64,000 bases of DNA from Paracyclopina nana (GCA_019096065.1 JAGUCH010000001.1:2728001-2792000), one strand, 5' to 3'. Positions 35,677 to 49,331 are shown, counted from the first letter of the stretch. Notes: generated by a model not told the origin, from the letters alone. Numbers and translations are program-made.

Positions 35677-38600
35677 ATGGAGACTGCACCCTATTACAAC
35701 CAGACCACCGATAGAAGGTAAGATAAACAATGAAACTGCAATTAGCTGCCCGCGTCGCGTTGTGGAGAAAGGCTTTCTTCCATGGTAGGTAATCGGCTTC
35801 GATGTCTTGTTGCAAAATATTTGACCATATCTAAGGTTTCCCCAATTGCAGAAACCCTAGGAAACTTTAAAGTACTATTATCTGCGAGTATCAAGTGAGC
35901 TTTTTCTAGAATAATCTTGATTATTCAGCTGAATTTGCACCAATACTGACGGCTAGAATTACTGAGAATTGTCTGCTTTTTTCTAGAGCAACTCTTTTAC
36001 TTCATTCACTTAAATTCGACTGTTTATTAAGAACAGTAATCAAAACGGAACTGCCAACGGTTTTCTGTGATCATCAGCTCTTAATCGACTCTCTAATTTT
36101 GGCAACTGTAAAATTGTAGGCTATATGCTGTCGAACGAAGCGACTTCATTTGTTAGCTTTTTCATAAAAAATTGAGGCTAGCCCATAGCCTCGCATTTGA
36201 AAAAAATTTCGATATCAAGTTTCAGCGGAACACATGTACCTTTTAAAGTGTCTGAGAGCGATTTCATAGCCATTAATTCACTTCATCGATAAGAAGTTGT
36301 TGCCAAAAATCATCGAGACCACTCAATTTATTGCATGAGCTCAAGTCCCACCTTGCTACCAGCCTGTTCCAAGTTAATGCAATGCCAGCATTTTAGAAGC
36401 CACCCACCCTCTTTTTCGTTTTATGGACATAGCAGTAGATGCTAAAAAGGAAAAGTGATGTGAGGTTTGTAAGCTGGCAAGCTAATTTTACTCCAGCCAA
36501 TATCAAGTTTCCTAGACTGTGCTTAAATCAGGCAACCCAATATGGATGCTGCTGCTGCTGCTGCTGCACTCGTCATCTATTAATCAGAACCTCACTTAAA
36601 ATGCAGGCAGACTGGCCTGATTTTTGAGGCTATATGTATGTATATTTTTTGACCGCCTGTGGACACTCAAATGATGAAAGCATGACCTAACACGATCCAC
36701 CACCACAGATCATTTCTCATAAAACTCTCTCTCTCTCCATATCCATCTGTCTGTCCAAAGTTGAAGAAGCTCAGGGGCAATGATATCTTCCTTTTTGATC
36801 AGGAGGAGCTATCAGCACGCGCTATCTCTCCTCATTACAATGCTCAAAACATAAAAGGAAGAAAATGATCATTTCCATAATTTCTTCATTTACTTGAGCA
36901 AGTTCAACACCAAGGGTGTCTAATAAATAATTTTTCGTGCCCAACCTCTTCAAACAGAGTGTGCAGCATAAAAAAGCGCGAAAGAACCCGAGGTAATTGG
37001 GAAGCAAGCATAATTTTGTTTTCCTTGCATTAACAGCTCATGACACTCCATGAGCAAGCATTAAGATTAACGATGGTTGATTAGATTAGTCGTCGGACCC
37101 ATTTTAGTCATGTTTTTGGTCTCTGTCCAATAGCATTTCCAAAGTCATTATTAAAAGGCTCGACACACCCTTGACTGGGTGACTGAAAGTCGATCAATTT
37201 CCCCCCAAAACTCGAGGCAGAATAATTGATTGGAAAATTATTCAGCACCTTAAAGAAGACATAAAAAGTTTTGGCCAATTGGCCTTTGGCCAATCGTAAA
37301 TAAACTGGAAATGGCCCCAGTTCACAGCATCTGCGGGCATGCTGAGCTTTAAAAAGTAGGTGGAGCACTTCTTCACAGCTCAGCTGGACGCGAAAAATCC
37401 GAATAAAAATTGTGCACCCTTTCTCTCCAAGTGTGAAATGTCAAACAATATCAGCCAGGGGTCCTGTCAGTGAAATAACAAGCCGAGTTCGGTGTCAGTC
37501 ATTAATTTCTTTCAATAAACCGGGGCCATTACGGCTCTCGGTTCCCTGCCCTGCAATCATCACGGTTAACCTGGGTCACGCCACATGGCAAAAAACCCTT
37601 TATCTGCCTTTGGAAGTCATAAAAATCAAATTGCTGCTTCCACTTTGATTTATGGCCGTCATGTCATCTAATTGAGATTAGCCGATGCACTCTGCAGTAA
37701 ATTCACCAAAAGTAGTCCTTGGTGGCTTTGATTCGTGCAGAAAAGTGAATGATGCACTGTTTGTCAAGCATGACTTTGCAGAAAGCTCTCATTTTACTCT
37801 CTGAAGCATTTTTCATCCTGCTTCTCCTCGTGATGATGATTTTTTAAGCCAGCAGCAAATGTGTGAGAGATCCGTTGTCTATGATAATCCTAATGCCTGT
37901 GATCAGTTGAACAAGAAATATGACAAGCGATCTCCTTCGGGAATTCAGTCAGTTCTAAATCATCGTAAATTACAGCGTTGATCTTGGTAGAGAAGTTTAC
38001 GCGCCAATCGACAGACTAATAAGCGTGGCCAAATAGCCAACTTGGGCCACATGATATACGGCTCTCTTTATTATTTCCAACTTTTGTAAGCCAACCTGGA
38101 ATTTTATCGCCTCACCTCGCGCTCCTCAAGAAAAATTACCCACTTAATGAATGGCTAGGGCTGACAAATGTCAGAAAAAATCGTGACCCCGGCTTCTAAG
38201 TGATTTATACTTGAAGTATTTGTCAACTACTTTGCTCAAGATCTTGAGGGAGCCAGTTGACAATCTGCGAACAACTCAATTATGCAAATATCCTTCAGGA
38301 GATTTTCTGTTGTTGTTGCTAATTGAATTTGCACCGAGTCATTTAGCTGCATTTGAATTAGTTTGAGCGGCGCGGCGTTAATTGAAACAGAGACTGTCGT
38401 TTTTATGCCATTTGGCAGTTGAAGATGGTCATCATGATGTCAAAGGCAGCCATTTATCACTACGCTGATGTGAGATTCTTCCTCGTCTTCCTTTAAAAAG
38501 GACTCTTTTTTCCGAGCTCACTTGAAAGTATAGTTGGCACAGGCAAAATCTGGCCCTGGAGCCATTTCATGTAATGAACCTAAAACCATTTGTTCTCGCC

Positions 38601-41600
38601 ATCGAGACTTGACAGCTTCCCCCGCTGGAATCTAATGAATCCAAATCATCTTAAATTGGACATCATAAGTTATGGCTGAAATAAAATTTGTGATATGGCT
38701 TCCTACTCACAGCATGTGAGCCTCAGAATAGAAAGAATGAAGTGATGATGATCAGGGATCAGGAGAACAATGAGGTAAAATGCAGGGTGAAAAATATGTC
38801 TTTACCCAGCTTGCAACCAAAACGACGACCACCCAAAGAAAACCTCTTGGCATTTATGGGTGTAAAACAAGACCTGAGCATAAAGTGGACTTCCACAAAA
38901 CTCTCGTTTCTCAGGCAGATCTTGCAAGAGCGAAAATTGATGTTTCAAGGCTTGACTTGGAAAAACACGCCACAATAACAACAACATTGTTATTGATTAA
39001 TGATCGTTTTCTTGTGTCGTAGCCATGGTGTGTGGATATGCATGAGTATCCATTAATAACCTCGATGGAAAATATTATTCTTCCTCAATGATGATGAAGA
39101 TTTTGAAAATGTCGTCTCTTCTTCCTCCTTTGGACTCATTCTAATTTAACGAGCAATATTTTGCCTGGGTAAAAAAAAATTTGTTCTTGGCCCTCTTGAG
39201 TTGCTTCTTCAATTTCACCCGTCGTCGTCTCTCCGGCCTCAGCGGCTAAAAAGTGCCAGCTGTGTTGGGATTAAAAACGGGGAATTAACAATTTTCAGTC
39301 CACTCCTGTGTTCTGGGAAGAAACGTACAGTTGGAGAAGACTGAAATCGATACCTTCTTCTTCTTCTTCGGCAAGCAGGAAAAGTTGACATTCTTGTCCA
39401 AAAAGCGAGTGACAGACAGCAAAGGTTGTACTGCTGTGTAATTTTGTTGGGAAAGAGGGTTGTTTATCAGCTGGGATATGTCGCGAAGGGTTGCGTGAGT
39501 AATTAAGCTTATTAGCTTGCGCACTTGTTCAAGCTGTTCTTCGGACGGAAAAGTCAGACGTCACAGTTGCAAGTCACCAGTTAGCACCTGGCAGAAAGCA
39601 TTTTTCAGCTTATCACTAGCATTATTCAGTTTGTTATGTATTGAGCCTCATTTCCGTACGCGCCTCCCCCTGGAAATGACTCTCATATTTGATACTTTTC
39701 ACCCTTTGGCAAAAAGAGCGAATTCAGCCGCTGCTGCTACCCATGCACCCGAGAGTCTCACTTTTTTCCACAAAGAAGTTACAGCTTCGCACAAAGGCTT
39801 CAATAATGCGCAGCGCGGAAATTGGATGTCGTTAATAAATCAGCGCGCCTTTTAACAGAGCGATCGTGAACGCGATATATAACGAAGTACCTTGATTAAT
39901 TTCCAGGCCGCGACCTAACTGGCAGTGGGGACAAAAGCGGCACAAGAGTGACAACGAGGACGACTACATCAGCGATGCTTTCTCTCCCAGAGCAGCCACG
40001 TCGTCATCGTCGTCGTCTTCGGCCTCCGTTTGGCCTCCGTTGCCCCCTCGGCTTAGAGGAGCCAGTCCCACTCTGCCCGACGAAGAGCTGACTTCCATGC
40101 TGCAAAGCTACTTGGACGACGTGAGATACCGATCCAGCCATAGCATGGAGGGATACTACGGATACAGCAATACTCATCATACATTTCTGCCAAACGTATC
40201 TCCCTCGGCCAGCTCCCTGGACTCTGGCTACTGTGATCCGGCCAGTGTGCAAAGCTCCATTGACCACTCTCCCCACCCCAACATGGGCTGCTACTCACCT
40301 TGGACCCAGCATCATCATCACCAGCATTACTATCATTCCGAGCATAATTCTGGTTTTATTGCTAATAACAATGCTCCAGTTGCGGGCGACAGTAATGGCT
40401 TCCATAATAGTGCAACGACTGGCTACGTGATGCCGAATAATTCCGCTAATGCTGTCTCCGAGCAAGAAGACATTTCTCAAATTGTTGACCAAGTTCTGAG
40501 CTGCATCGATGCCGCCGACCAGCAACACTTTGACCCACCATCATCGGCCCATGATGAATTCGTCTATCGAGACGGATTAGAAACGCTGCTTTGCCACAAT
40601 TGTGGAGCGCTGATGAAAACCAAGGCTGAAATGTGCAGACAATGCGGGACCGACGTCACTGCGAGCTCCTCAGCTGCATTGCCTGCTAACGATGATCTGA
40701 ATGCAAGCTCATCGAGGTGAGTTACTTCTTTTTGTGGGGAGGCGTTTTTTAAAATCCCCAATAAGAAGAGACGCTCGATTGCGTCCAAAGAATTCTGGCT
40801 AGTTTTAAAGCCCACCGCGCGGCTATTTGTAGGTACACACATGGGCTTTTAACAGTCAATTGACGTGAGGCATCCGTGTAACCCGATTTCACGCTCGGCT
40901 ACGAGCTACTTGTCAGCCAGTGCTTGAATGCTCACATATACTCTTAAGCAGGAGCGAAGACGGGGTCTAACCTCATTATTCTCGTCTATCTCAACACTTT
41001 ATTATTCATTGAAAGATGACGGGGTTGGTTTGGTGAAAATGAGCGGTCGGCGAATGATGCCTGGTCACGAGCCGGCCGAGATACTCAATCCATGAGTCAG
41101 CGCATAACTCCCTAACTTTGAATGGTATCATCTCGCGAGCTTCCATTATGGGATCCAGGATTTTTTAAATGAATTAGGCGCAAACAATCGCGCGGCGGAG
41201 CTGCTCCCCTTTATGGCCGTCAAATTGATGACATTCCTGCTATAGCATTCAACTACATGCAATTATGGGCGCCCCCATCGAGCACTAATGAACTTTTGGC
41301 GAGAACTGTAAATATAGTAGTACAACATTCTCGCGAGCCTGTGCCTCGTAAATTAACGAGCTGCTTACTTATATATTGTTGGCTGCATTTATTGGCCGGG
41401 AAAACAAAAGCATCCTGCTTTCGAGGAAGCTCGTCACGCTACAAACTCGAAATATCTGCTCACACAGCAGCAGATTTCCCTTAATGGCAGAAAAAAGAAA
41501 CTCACGTAGAAGAAAGTCATATGGGAATGGAGATTTATCGTTGGTTGGTGGGAGCAGAGGACACTTTGGCCACCACCAAACTATTGATGGTGTGGCCCCA

Positions 41601-43370
41601 TATAGAGCTCAAATGTTTTCGCTTTTTGGTAATCCAATTTGTGGCTATGGCAGATCCCCTGCTACAGCAGTAATGTCCCCATAATTACATCCTCACTTTA
41701 TTTGCAGTTTCGCAACCACTTTGGGCAAACGCAGAAAGTTGCACATTGGCAGCAAGAGAGGCAAACGACAAAAACAAGAGGATGACGACAACGAAGCGGA
41801 CGAAGTAGACCGACAAAGTCAATATTGGAACAGCAGCAGCATCCCATCCACAGTGGTAGCCCCTTCAATTTTTCCTGCCAAGACAGCGCGTACTCGCACT
41901 GTGGGCATTGTAGAGCCTCGCATTGTGGCTGCCCTTCCCAAAAAGCAGCAGCAGCAGCCTGAGGCCGTGAGCAAAAACAATGCTTTTATCAATCCTGTCG
42001 CAGGAAATATTGGCCAGCCTCGGCGGCCAGTGAAAACGACGTGCCAGGATTTCAAAAGACACCGGCCAACTTCCTTCACAAATGGAGCGAAAGACAACAA
42101 GAGGAATTGGTACAATTCTTCCTCGAGTGAAAGCAGTTCAAGTTGTGACTCATCTTCATCCTCCTCAGCTGGCGAGGATGATGATGAAGAAGAAGAGGAA
42201 CCAATTAAAGTTGCCAGAAACAAGAAGTCTCGGAAATCTTCCAAGAAAAACAGTTTGAGACGCAAAGCCGAGGCTTTGCTCCGTTTAGCTACTGCTACTA
42301 CGACAGCCAGCTCCAAATCCGATGACGACGAAAACAAATCCTCAAATCCTGTCGCTGCCACAAGCTTTAGCCTCAAAACGCCCGATGATCAGTGGCTCTA
42401 CTGTGACACTCGAGGCTGCTCTTTTTGGACGCGAAAGCCTGAACGCATGGATAGACACCGACAATGCCATCGACCCGATACGAAGTACTACAAATGCCCC
42501 GACTGCTCGCTCAGATTCTACTCGTTGGCCAAAATGCTCAAACACGATCGAAAAGTGCACACCGGGGTCAAAGATTACGAGTGTCGAGTTTGCGAGGCTG
42601 AGGTCACCGACATACAAATCCACATGCGGGTAAGTCAACAATAATCAAAATTGAAATTGCAGCAGTTTTAACAATTCCTTTCGCAGGTTCACAAGGCGGA
42701 GAAGCAGTTTGAATGTCCCGTCTGCCCGATGGAGTTCAGGCACAAAAACTCCCTGGTTCGCCACCTGTGCCAACATACTGGTGAAAGGCCCTACAGATGC
42801 CAGTCCTGTGATTCCGCCTTCATCTCCCTGCACAGGCTGAAGGAGCATTTGAAAAAGCAGCACATTGCTGAAACACAGGACTTTGAGCCGCCAAAGAAGA
42901 AAGACACCTTGAAGGAAAACAAAAAGCCACCCTCGGCAGCAGCCGCAGCAGTGATGCAACAACAATCCTTGCCCACAATCGTCACGGCTGCCCCAATTTT
43001 GCCAACGATGACGACCAGTTTTCTAGCTCCTCAGCCTCAGGCCATTTTGTCCCTCGTGCAAGCCAGCAACGGCCAAGTTTATCTATTACAACAACATCAA
43101 CACTCATCAAGTCCAGGGGGAAATGAGCAACTCTTCTTGTCAGCCCCTACAACAATTTTGGCAGACAATTCTGTCCTTTTGGCAACAAACAAACTTTCAA
43201 CAGCAGCAACTCCCAAAGTCAATTGGATAACTCAAGTCGAGCAACAGCCCCATATGGCTTCTTCCCCAACATTGGATATTGATCTCACTAAATCTGCAGA
43301 AGCAGCAGCTCAGAAGAAAGACATCGTGGCCACAGCTCTATTGGCCAGCAGGGTCTTGAAAACGCAATGA
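35677..43370 (+). CDS. Zinc-finger gene B: five-finger C2H2 protein, 4 coding exons, 818 aa, paralogue of gene A
   Basis: Exons: 35677-35717, 39907-40716, 41708-42629, 42687-43370. Intron phases are 2,2,0 and intron 1 is 4.2 kb. Exon 1 encodes METAPYYNQTTDR. Exon 2 has a poly-Ser stretch, DEELTSMLQSYLDD, a SSLDSGY motif, His-rich tracts, EDISQIVDQVLSCIDAAD, and then a small CxxC...CxxC knuckle (CHNCGALMKTKAEMCRQC, about residues 240-260). Exon 3 is basic and Ser/acidic-rich with RTVGIVEPRIVA, then fingers 1-3. Exon 4 has fingers 4-5 (all five about residues 514-650) and a Gln/Thr-rich tail. Finger 3 is shortened (C-x2-C-x9-H-x3-H), exactly as in gene A. The protein is presumably a nuclear transcription factor. 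The motif order and intron phases match gene A; B has the knuckle, and lacks A's separate Gln-rich exon. I do not recognise the family name. Confidence 0.88.
35718..39906 (+). other. Intron 1 of zinc-finger gene B (4.2 kb)
   Basis: Bounded by GATAGAAG|GTAAGA and TAATTTCCAG. I see no supported coding exon inside. A TGC microsatellite lies at 36547-36567. The position and phase match the 7.7-kb first intron of gene A. Confidence 0.65.
36547..36567. repeat. TGC trinucleotide microsatellite
   Basis: Seven perfect TGC units in intron 1 of gene B. Confidence 0.95.
40717..41707 (+). other. Intron 2 of zinc-finger gene B
   Basis: 991-nt phase-2 intron between ATCGAG|GTGAGT and TTTGCAG. It is richer in CG steps than other introns in places (for example around 41040-41200), which might mark a conserved element. 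No coding exon is supported. Confidence 0.7.
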
Positions 43371-43823
43371 TTCTCTCACCATAGCTTGGAAAAGGAAGAA
43401 ATTCAATTTAATGCTATGCTGCAAAGTAGTATGTGTGGGAACTTTGCCTGATGCCAGCCTGATAAGAATCTTGCCTGAATTGTTGCGAGTGGTGGTGTGC
43501 AAAAAATGGCAGCTAGTGGATCATTGATTGAGGAGCTGATATGTTAAGCCATGCCCCACTACAGCTTTATATCGAAAACTGCTGCTGCATTGTAAATGTC
43601 TCTATTTTTTCACCACCTCCTCCTCCCCCTTTTTCCATACAACTAGCATTGCTCTCATGGATGCTAGTGGAGCACTTTTTGGGCTGCAAGCTCTCATGTT
43701 ACATTTGTGCAAATTGTTATTGCCAACAGAAAGCTATTTGATCCTCGAACCACCACGTGTGAAGTAATCTCAAATATTGCCTGTGATAAACATTCCTTTT
43801 TTTTAAAATTGTGGCATCTGCTA

Positions 43824-43829
43824 AATAAA
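43824..43829 (+). terminator. Candidate polyadenylation signal of gene B
   Basis: AATAAA about 450 nt after the gene B stop codon. Confidence 0.45.
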
Positions 43830-46013
43830 CATGCTCTACCTACTTCTATGTACGGTTTTTTTTTATTAAGTACCAGCATAATATCAGCTACTGCTGTTTT
43901 TGCAAAGGGAGCGAGGAATTAGGATGCCCGCATTTCTACCGAGGAGACCTAGATTTATGCTTTCTGAAGTTTTCATCAAGACCCTATTCAGATGGTAATT
44001 TAGAACATTCCTATCCAAAGATTGACCAAGGTCAGGTCATCAAAATCTCACCGAATACGAACGGGTGCCTTGAAATAAGAACGAGCTGAGATTGTTGGAA
44101 TTTCTCTCGATTCCCAGACTCGCTGCTGCTGCTGGTTCGAATGCTTATCTCGGAGAACACTTTTGTTGATGGTGGCAACAGGGCCATAACACAACAAGAG
44201 CTGAGTGACTTTTTTCACAACCCAACGTCATCGTAACTTTAGCTCCTTCAAGTCCAGATTTACATGGTCGTCAAGGCTTGGTTGGTAGTGTTTTACTGCC
44301 ATGTTACTGTCAGCTCTCACTGCTGTCCCAAAAGGACCAACATCAGGCTGCACAAAAATGCTTTGAATTATGCCAATACACAGAGCCTCTATGATTGGGA
44401 AAATATGAAATTGAAGCTAGGATATTCCTTTAGGCTGAGTAGTTTTCGCGTGACACCTGGACCTACAGGGCTGCGATGGGCAAAATTTTTGTGGCTGAAG
44501 ATGTAGCCCAAATTGGAGTGTAAAGTTGCAAAGGCCATCAGTTACATCGGCCTCCCAGGGTTGCTGGTGACAAAATGGCCGTGTCTACGTGGTCAATCTG
44601 TCAGAATGGACAGAAAATTGTCGTGGCCTATAAATTTGTCTACTGCTCGTCCTCCTCGTGGGAACGAATGAGAACTGAAAGTGGCTCGAGCTTAATCCTC
44701 ATTTTCATATAAAGTCCGCCAGGTTGACCAAATTAACAAGTTCAACACCCTAGCCCAGATATTCTACTTTTCTGCGATGGCTATCGCAGCTGGAACGATT
44801 AGCCAGTCTCCATTCTAAATTGTTTGTCTCACGCCAAACCATTTTTTTAGGGGGAGCTAAAAAGTTCGACGGTCGCCCTAAGATAAGGCCACCACCATCC
44901 GTGGTGTTTGTGTGCATGTGAAAAATGATTTGAGCCAAAAACACAAAACTACTTTTCGACCCAAATAGAGCGAGAACTGTTGCTTATCGTGCTTTGCAGA
45001 AACCTGATAACAAAATGAATTTTTTTCTCCAAAGAGGGAATAAAAAAGAGGGAAAAGCAGCACAAAGTAGTCTTTGATGATCAAGATGATCAATAATGGG
45101 AGAAGCATGATGATCAGATGACTTGGTAGGATTTTCAGTTTTCAGTTGTGGAAATAGGCATGCAGTGCAGCGGTGGTACGGTTTTGCTTCGGCGGCAAAC
45201 AATCGCCGCCTGATGAGGGGTGTCGATCGGACTACTGAGAAAAATACGCCATACCATGTTGGCATCCATTGTGCTAAGTTCATCAAATGCACACGCTTAC
45301 CGCAGGGGGTCATAACAGATAGTAGATGGAAATCAAACGCACCCCGTACGAGCCCCAATCACACTCCGCGCGGCATCCGCATATTTATTCCCCGACAATG
45401 GAAAACTATTATGACTTTGCCGGTACAGTCTGGGAAATTTCAAGCTTCAAGTCCTCCTGCAAAAATGCACCGAGCGCAAAAAAGGAAAACCGACGAGCTT
45501 TCGAGAGAAGCACGTAAAAGTGGAAAAGCTTGAGGTATTCAATAAAAAAAAGTGAAAATGGTGACGGTAATCATCATGGTGAGATTGTGACCACTGTTCG
45601 ATTTTATGGTGGTGCTGTCGAGGACCAAATAAGGCGAGAAATATGGGGACTAGGTTTGATGATCGTGTTTTTCGGCTACCACCATTTCAACGGTCCCATA
45701 CAAATGCTCTACTAACTAGGGAGGAAATGTGACATCTCTGTAGAGAAGACCCAATCATGCAGCTGAAATTTCAGCTGGAACATGAACTTGCGCGAATGTG
45801 AGCGTGTCCGGTTGATTACCAAGATTACGATACCTGAGATGCAACCCAATAGTTTATTAAGGTGACCACCACGTGGATACAGTAAAGTATCCCATGTAAT
45901 TAGCGTGACTTCATATACCTACTTTTAGTTGCTGGGATCTAGCTAAATAATTGGTAACCTGATAGGCTCACCTCAGACGAGAGAAACTGCATTCTGCCCT
46001 ATTTTCGCAACAG

Positions 46014-46029
46014 ACACACACACACACAC
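46014..46029. repeat. CA dinucleotide microsatellite
   Basis: Eight perfect AC units. Confidence 0.9.
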
Positions 46030-46960
46030 TCCATTCAAAAGCAGAGAAACGGCGAAAAAAAGTTGGCAATTCGCAGAGATTTGCGCGCGTGAAATCTCAA
46101 GATGGCAGCTTGAGTTGTGTAGGCTTAATATCGTGAACCTTCCCTTATAGCTTAGTCGGGCTATCAAGTTTCAAAACAATGCATGAGCTCATGCGTTTTC
46201 TGCCCTCTCTCACACACAATCAAACGAATCGTATGGAGTGTATAAAGTTTCTCCTCCTCTTCAAACAAGCAGAGAGTGATGCAATTTTCTCAATTATTCC
46301 CATGTGAGGCAGGGTGCATGCTATCCCCTGTGGGACTTTCAACACGTCCTTATTCACTGTTTAATCAACTAATAGAAAGCCGGAGAAACATCCACGGATG
46401 GCAAAAAAGATAGCCCATTAGCAGCGAAATAACAACCAGCAGTGCGACGTGCGCTTGCATGTCTCCCTAAGGGCGCGAGATGATCTGAGAAAAAATGGTA
46501 ATAACTAACGATATTCTCTCCGTGACGAATGTGCCCCTGATGGAAAAAACAAGGAGCAAAGACCTCCCACGGGGCAATGAGACGAAAACGCTAATGATGT
46601 CGCGCACTACACAATAGTGTTATCGTTTACTCATAACTCGTTTATACAGCCCCGTGTCAAGGCGTGAAATGGGCACTAATTGTCTCGAGAAAATTTCATT
46701 CCTCCTTTCCTGGAACGAATTAACGGTCATAAATCTCTCAAAGCGTAAATTGATTTCATATCCTTGGGGACAAGAGAAGACGAGAGGACCTTTTTAGCTC
46801 AAGTAGATTTTTTCCCTTCTTTCAGAAAGGGAGGTGAGCCAAAAAGAGAGAGAGGGACATATGCGAGATGGCGAGTTAATGATGCGGAAGCTTTGCATGT
46901 AACAACCGCTGCAATCCCATTTTTCAAGACCACTAACTTAATTTATTCTTAATGTGCAGG

Positions 46961-46975
46961 CTGCTGCTGCTGCTG
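46961..46975. repeat. CTG trinucleotide microsatellite
   Basis: Five perfect CTG units. Confidence 0.9.
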
Positions 46976-49249
46976 TCGGTTGGCAGGCAGGATCGATGAA
47001 AAATCTTTTGCATATCATGTGACACGACTAGAATGTGGCAGCAGAGGAGCAGTACACTGCATACTTTATCTAATGTGTCATCAACAGGACATTCCTTTTC
47101 AAGCTCGTTTTTTGAAGTGTCTGGCTATTAGCTAATGTTGCCATCTTTCATCAAGATATTTTTCCCTTCCCCACCTTCCCAACTGGTGTATTGTGGGTAG
47201 TTTCCAACGTGACGACCAAAGTGTTAAATTACTCTATTCAGCAATAAATTTCATTTCTGGCGAGCACATACCCAACTTTTCACCCCCTCAATATGCTGCT
47301 CCTTCTTTAACATTGAGGGTCCACACCAAATTGAAAAGTTGTCTCTGACAGCAGCTGGATTATAAAGTACATTACCACCTTTGAATATTCTACTGCCATT
47401 GTTTGAACATCCTGGGACAGTCGAAAAACGAAAGGTAGCGACGGACACTGCTTTGAAAGGGGAGATAAGGGAGTTTCCCAACAAACTGGACTTTGAAGTA
47501 TGGCATGGAAAACGAATTTTTCTCGAAGCTAAATGAAGGCAAAACTGGCCAAGTTTAGCGATGAGCCACCAGGAGAGCAGCTGAGTCATTGGTTTGTTTC
47601 AACAACATTAGGAAATCTGATCCTTGAGTGCCACAGCAGCTGGCCCCTTATATCCAATATTCCTCCTAGTCATCAGGATATGGTGAATACATGATGAAAC
47701 CATACTACAACAGTGCGTTGACTATAAGATCATCTGATTGGAATGATATCAAATAGATGGAACAATATGTCTTCTTTTGCCAACAACTTTTGTTTCTTAA
47801 TCAAGATGAATCACTCGCGCTGTTTTCTAGATGCATGGCTAACCAAATCAGGTGCGGCTCATTGGGCGACCGAGAGAGGGGTTCACTGGGTGGCATTTAT
47901 CGGGTTGATGGGCTTTTTTGCACCGCCACGCAGCTTTTGTGTATCCATGTTGGACCACCATTTTTCAAGTGGCTCGTGGATGTCGTCTCCATGTAGACCA
48001 CGTCGTAATTCAATTGACTACTACCACTACAATTCCACTAGATAGCTGCTATAAAACGGCCGCGTAGACCGAAAGAGTAATGATCCCCATCATATAAATG
48101 CTAAATTGCATTACCGCCGAAAAGATTAATCGAAATTTCTTATACTTTTGCACTATCACGAACCCACATGGTATGGAAGCTACAACATGAAATAATGGCC
48201 ATGCTAATTCAAGTGCTATGCATGCAATTAAAAACGCTCTGCTTTTGACCTGCTTTTTTAACGCCACTAATTGGAAAAACCTCAAAAGGAGATTTTGGCA
48301 TGCAAGTTTGGGGCATTTTTAAAAGCCAGCCCTCGTAAGGGGGAGTGATCAAGTTAATGGAATTCCTTACCTGAATCAAGGGTGAATAATGGAATGATTA
48401 AGTGTGGTACGTGGACGATGAAGAAGTGATTGTTTTAAATTCCAAGGGGCCGAACGACTAATTGATTTCCAACCGTGCAGGCATTTAATGTGGCTCGCAG
48501 ATGATCAACTACATCATCATTACCTCGGGCTTGATCATGATCTTGTTCATATTAGCAGTGATGAATGGTCCTCAGCCAAAATGGCGAGCACGTTCCCTCC
48601 AATTTCGAGCAGGGCCATGATACCTGAAATAATCTTGAAAAATATGCCATTTGACGTTTGCGAAAGCTTAAAAAAGAAAAAAATTTACTTACCGCTTACA
48701 TCTTCTTTTTTGTTCTTCACATTTTTTGCCGCACCGTCAAGAATTCCTGAACTAACTTGTTATTAGTTCATTGTTTACATTATCAAACTGATGGATCGAG
48801 TTAAATCTCGTATTTTTTAAATGGCTCGGAATGGGATTTGGTTATCTTGAAGAACAGGTTAAGTTAGCAATTAATCAAGAAAAATTGACGAATTCGGAGC
48901 ATCACAGAAGTATCCAAATTAACCAACCGAGGTAGTTTTTAAAAGGTGTGAGCTCTAATCCAAGGAAATATTATAATTTACACGCTACTTAGAATTTGCT
49001 CAGCCCAAGATTTTTCGACTCATTCCATCAGAACCAATTCCGTTCAACGATTTGGCGAGTTTTCTTTTGAGAAGTTACGTGAAAATGAATGTTTAGGTTG
49101 CGCTTACGACGCACGCCTAAATAGCTGAGACGTATAATCTACCAAAATTCTCAGCTTAGGAAAACTCGTTAAACGAATATGGGATAGTGATACACCAATT
49201 GCAAGATTGCTATCTACTCTGCCTGCAGCAATGGGCAGACATTGTTTGA

Positions 49250-49255
49250 TTTAAT
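49250..49255 (-). terminator. Candidate polyadenylation signal of the carboxylesterase
   Basis: ATTAAA on the minus strand about 77 nt past the esterase stop codon. No AATAAA was seen nearby. Confidence 0.35.
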
Positions 49256-49331
49256 AGAACGAAGATACAGACTTGTTTAACGTGCTATGGAGGTAAGTCA
49301 TTTTTGCATTGAACTCAAACGTATCGAGACT

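Larger units (their letters stand above)
43830..49249. other. Gene-poor region between zinc-finger gene B and the esterase
   Basis: About 5.4 kb without a supported gene. Two blocks, about 45150-45400 and 46380-46730, are less AT-rich and carry more CG steps than their surroundings, and no credible protein is encoded there. They are candidates for conserved non-coding elements. Microsatellites occur at 46014-46029 (CA) and 46961-46975 (CTG). Confidence 0.45.

Noticed and set aside
41819..42376. 185-codon minus-strand open frame
   Set aside because: Antisense shadow of gene B exon 3, dominated by complements of Ser/acidic codons.
44984..45533. Overlapping frames of 124 (-) and 136 (+) codons
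   Set aside because: Both occupy a CG-richer block where stops are rarer. Neither has family features or a convincing gene structure.
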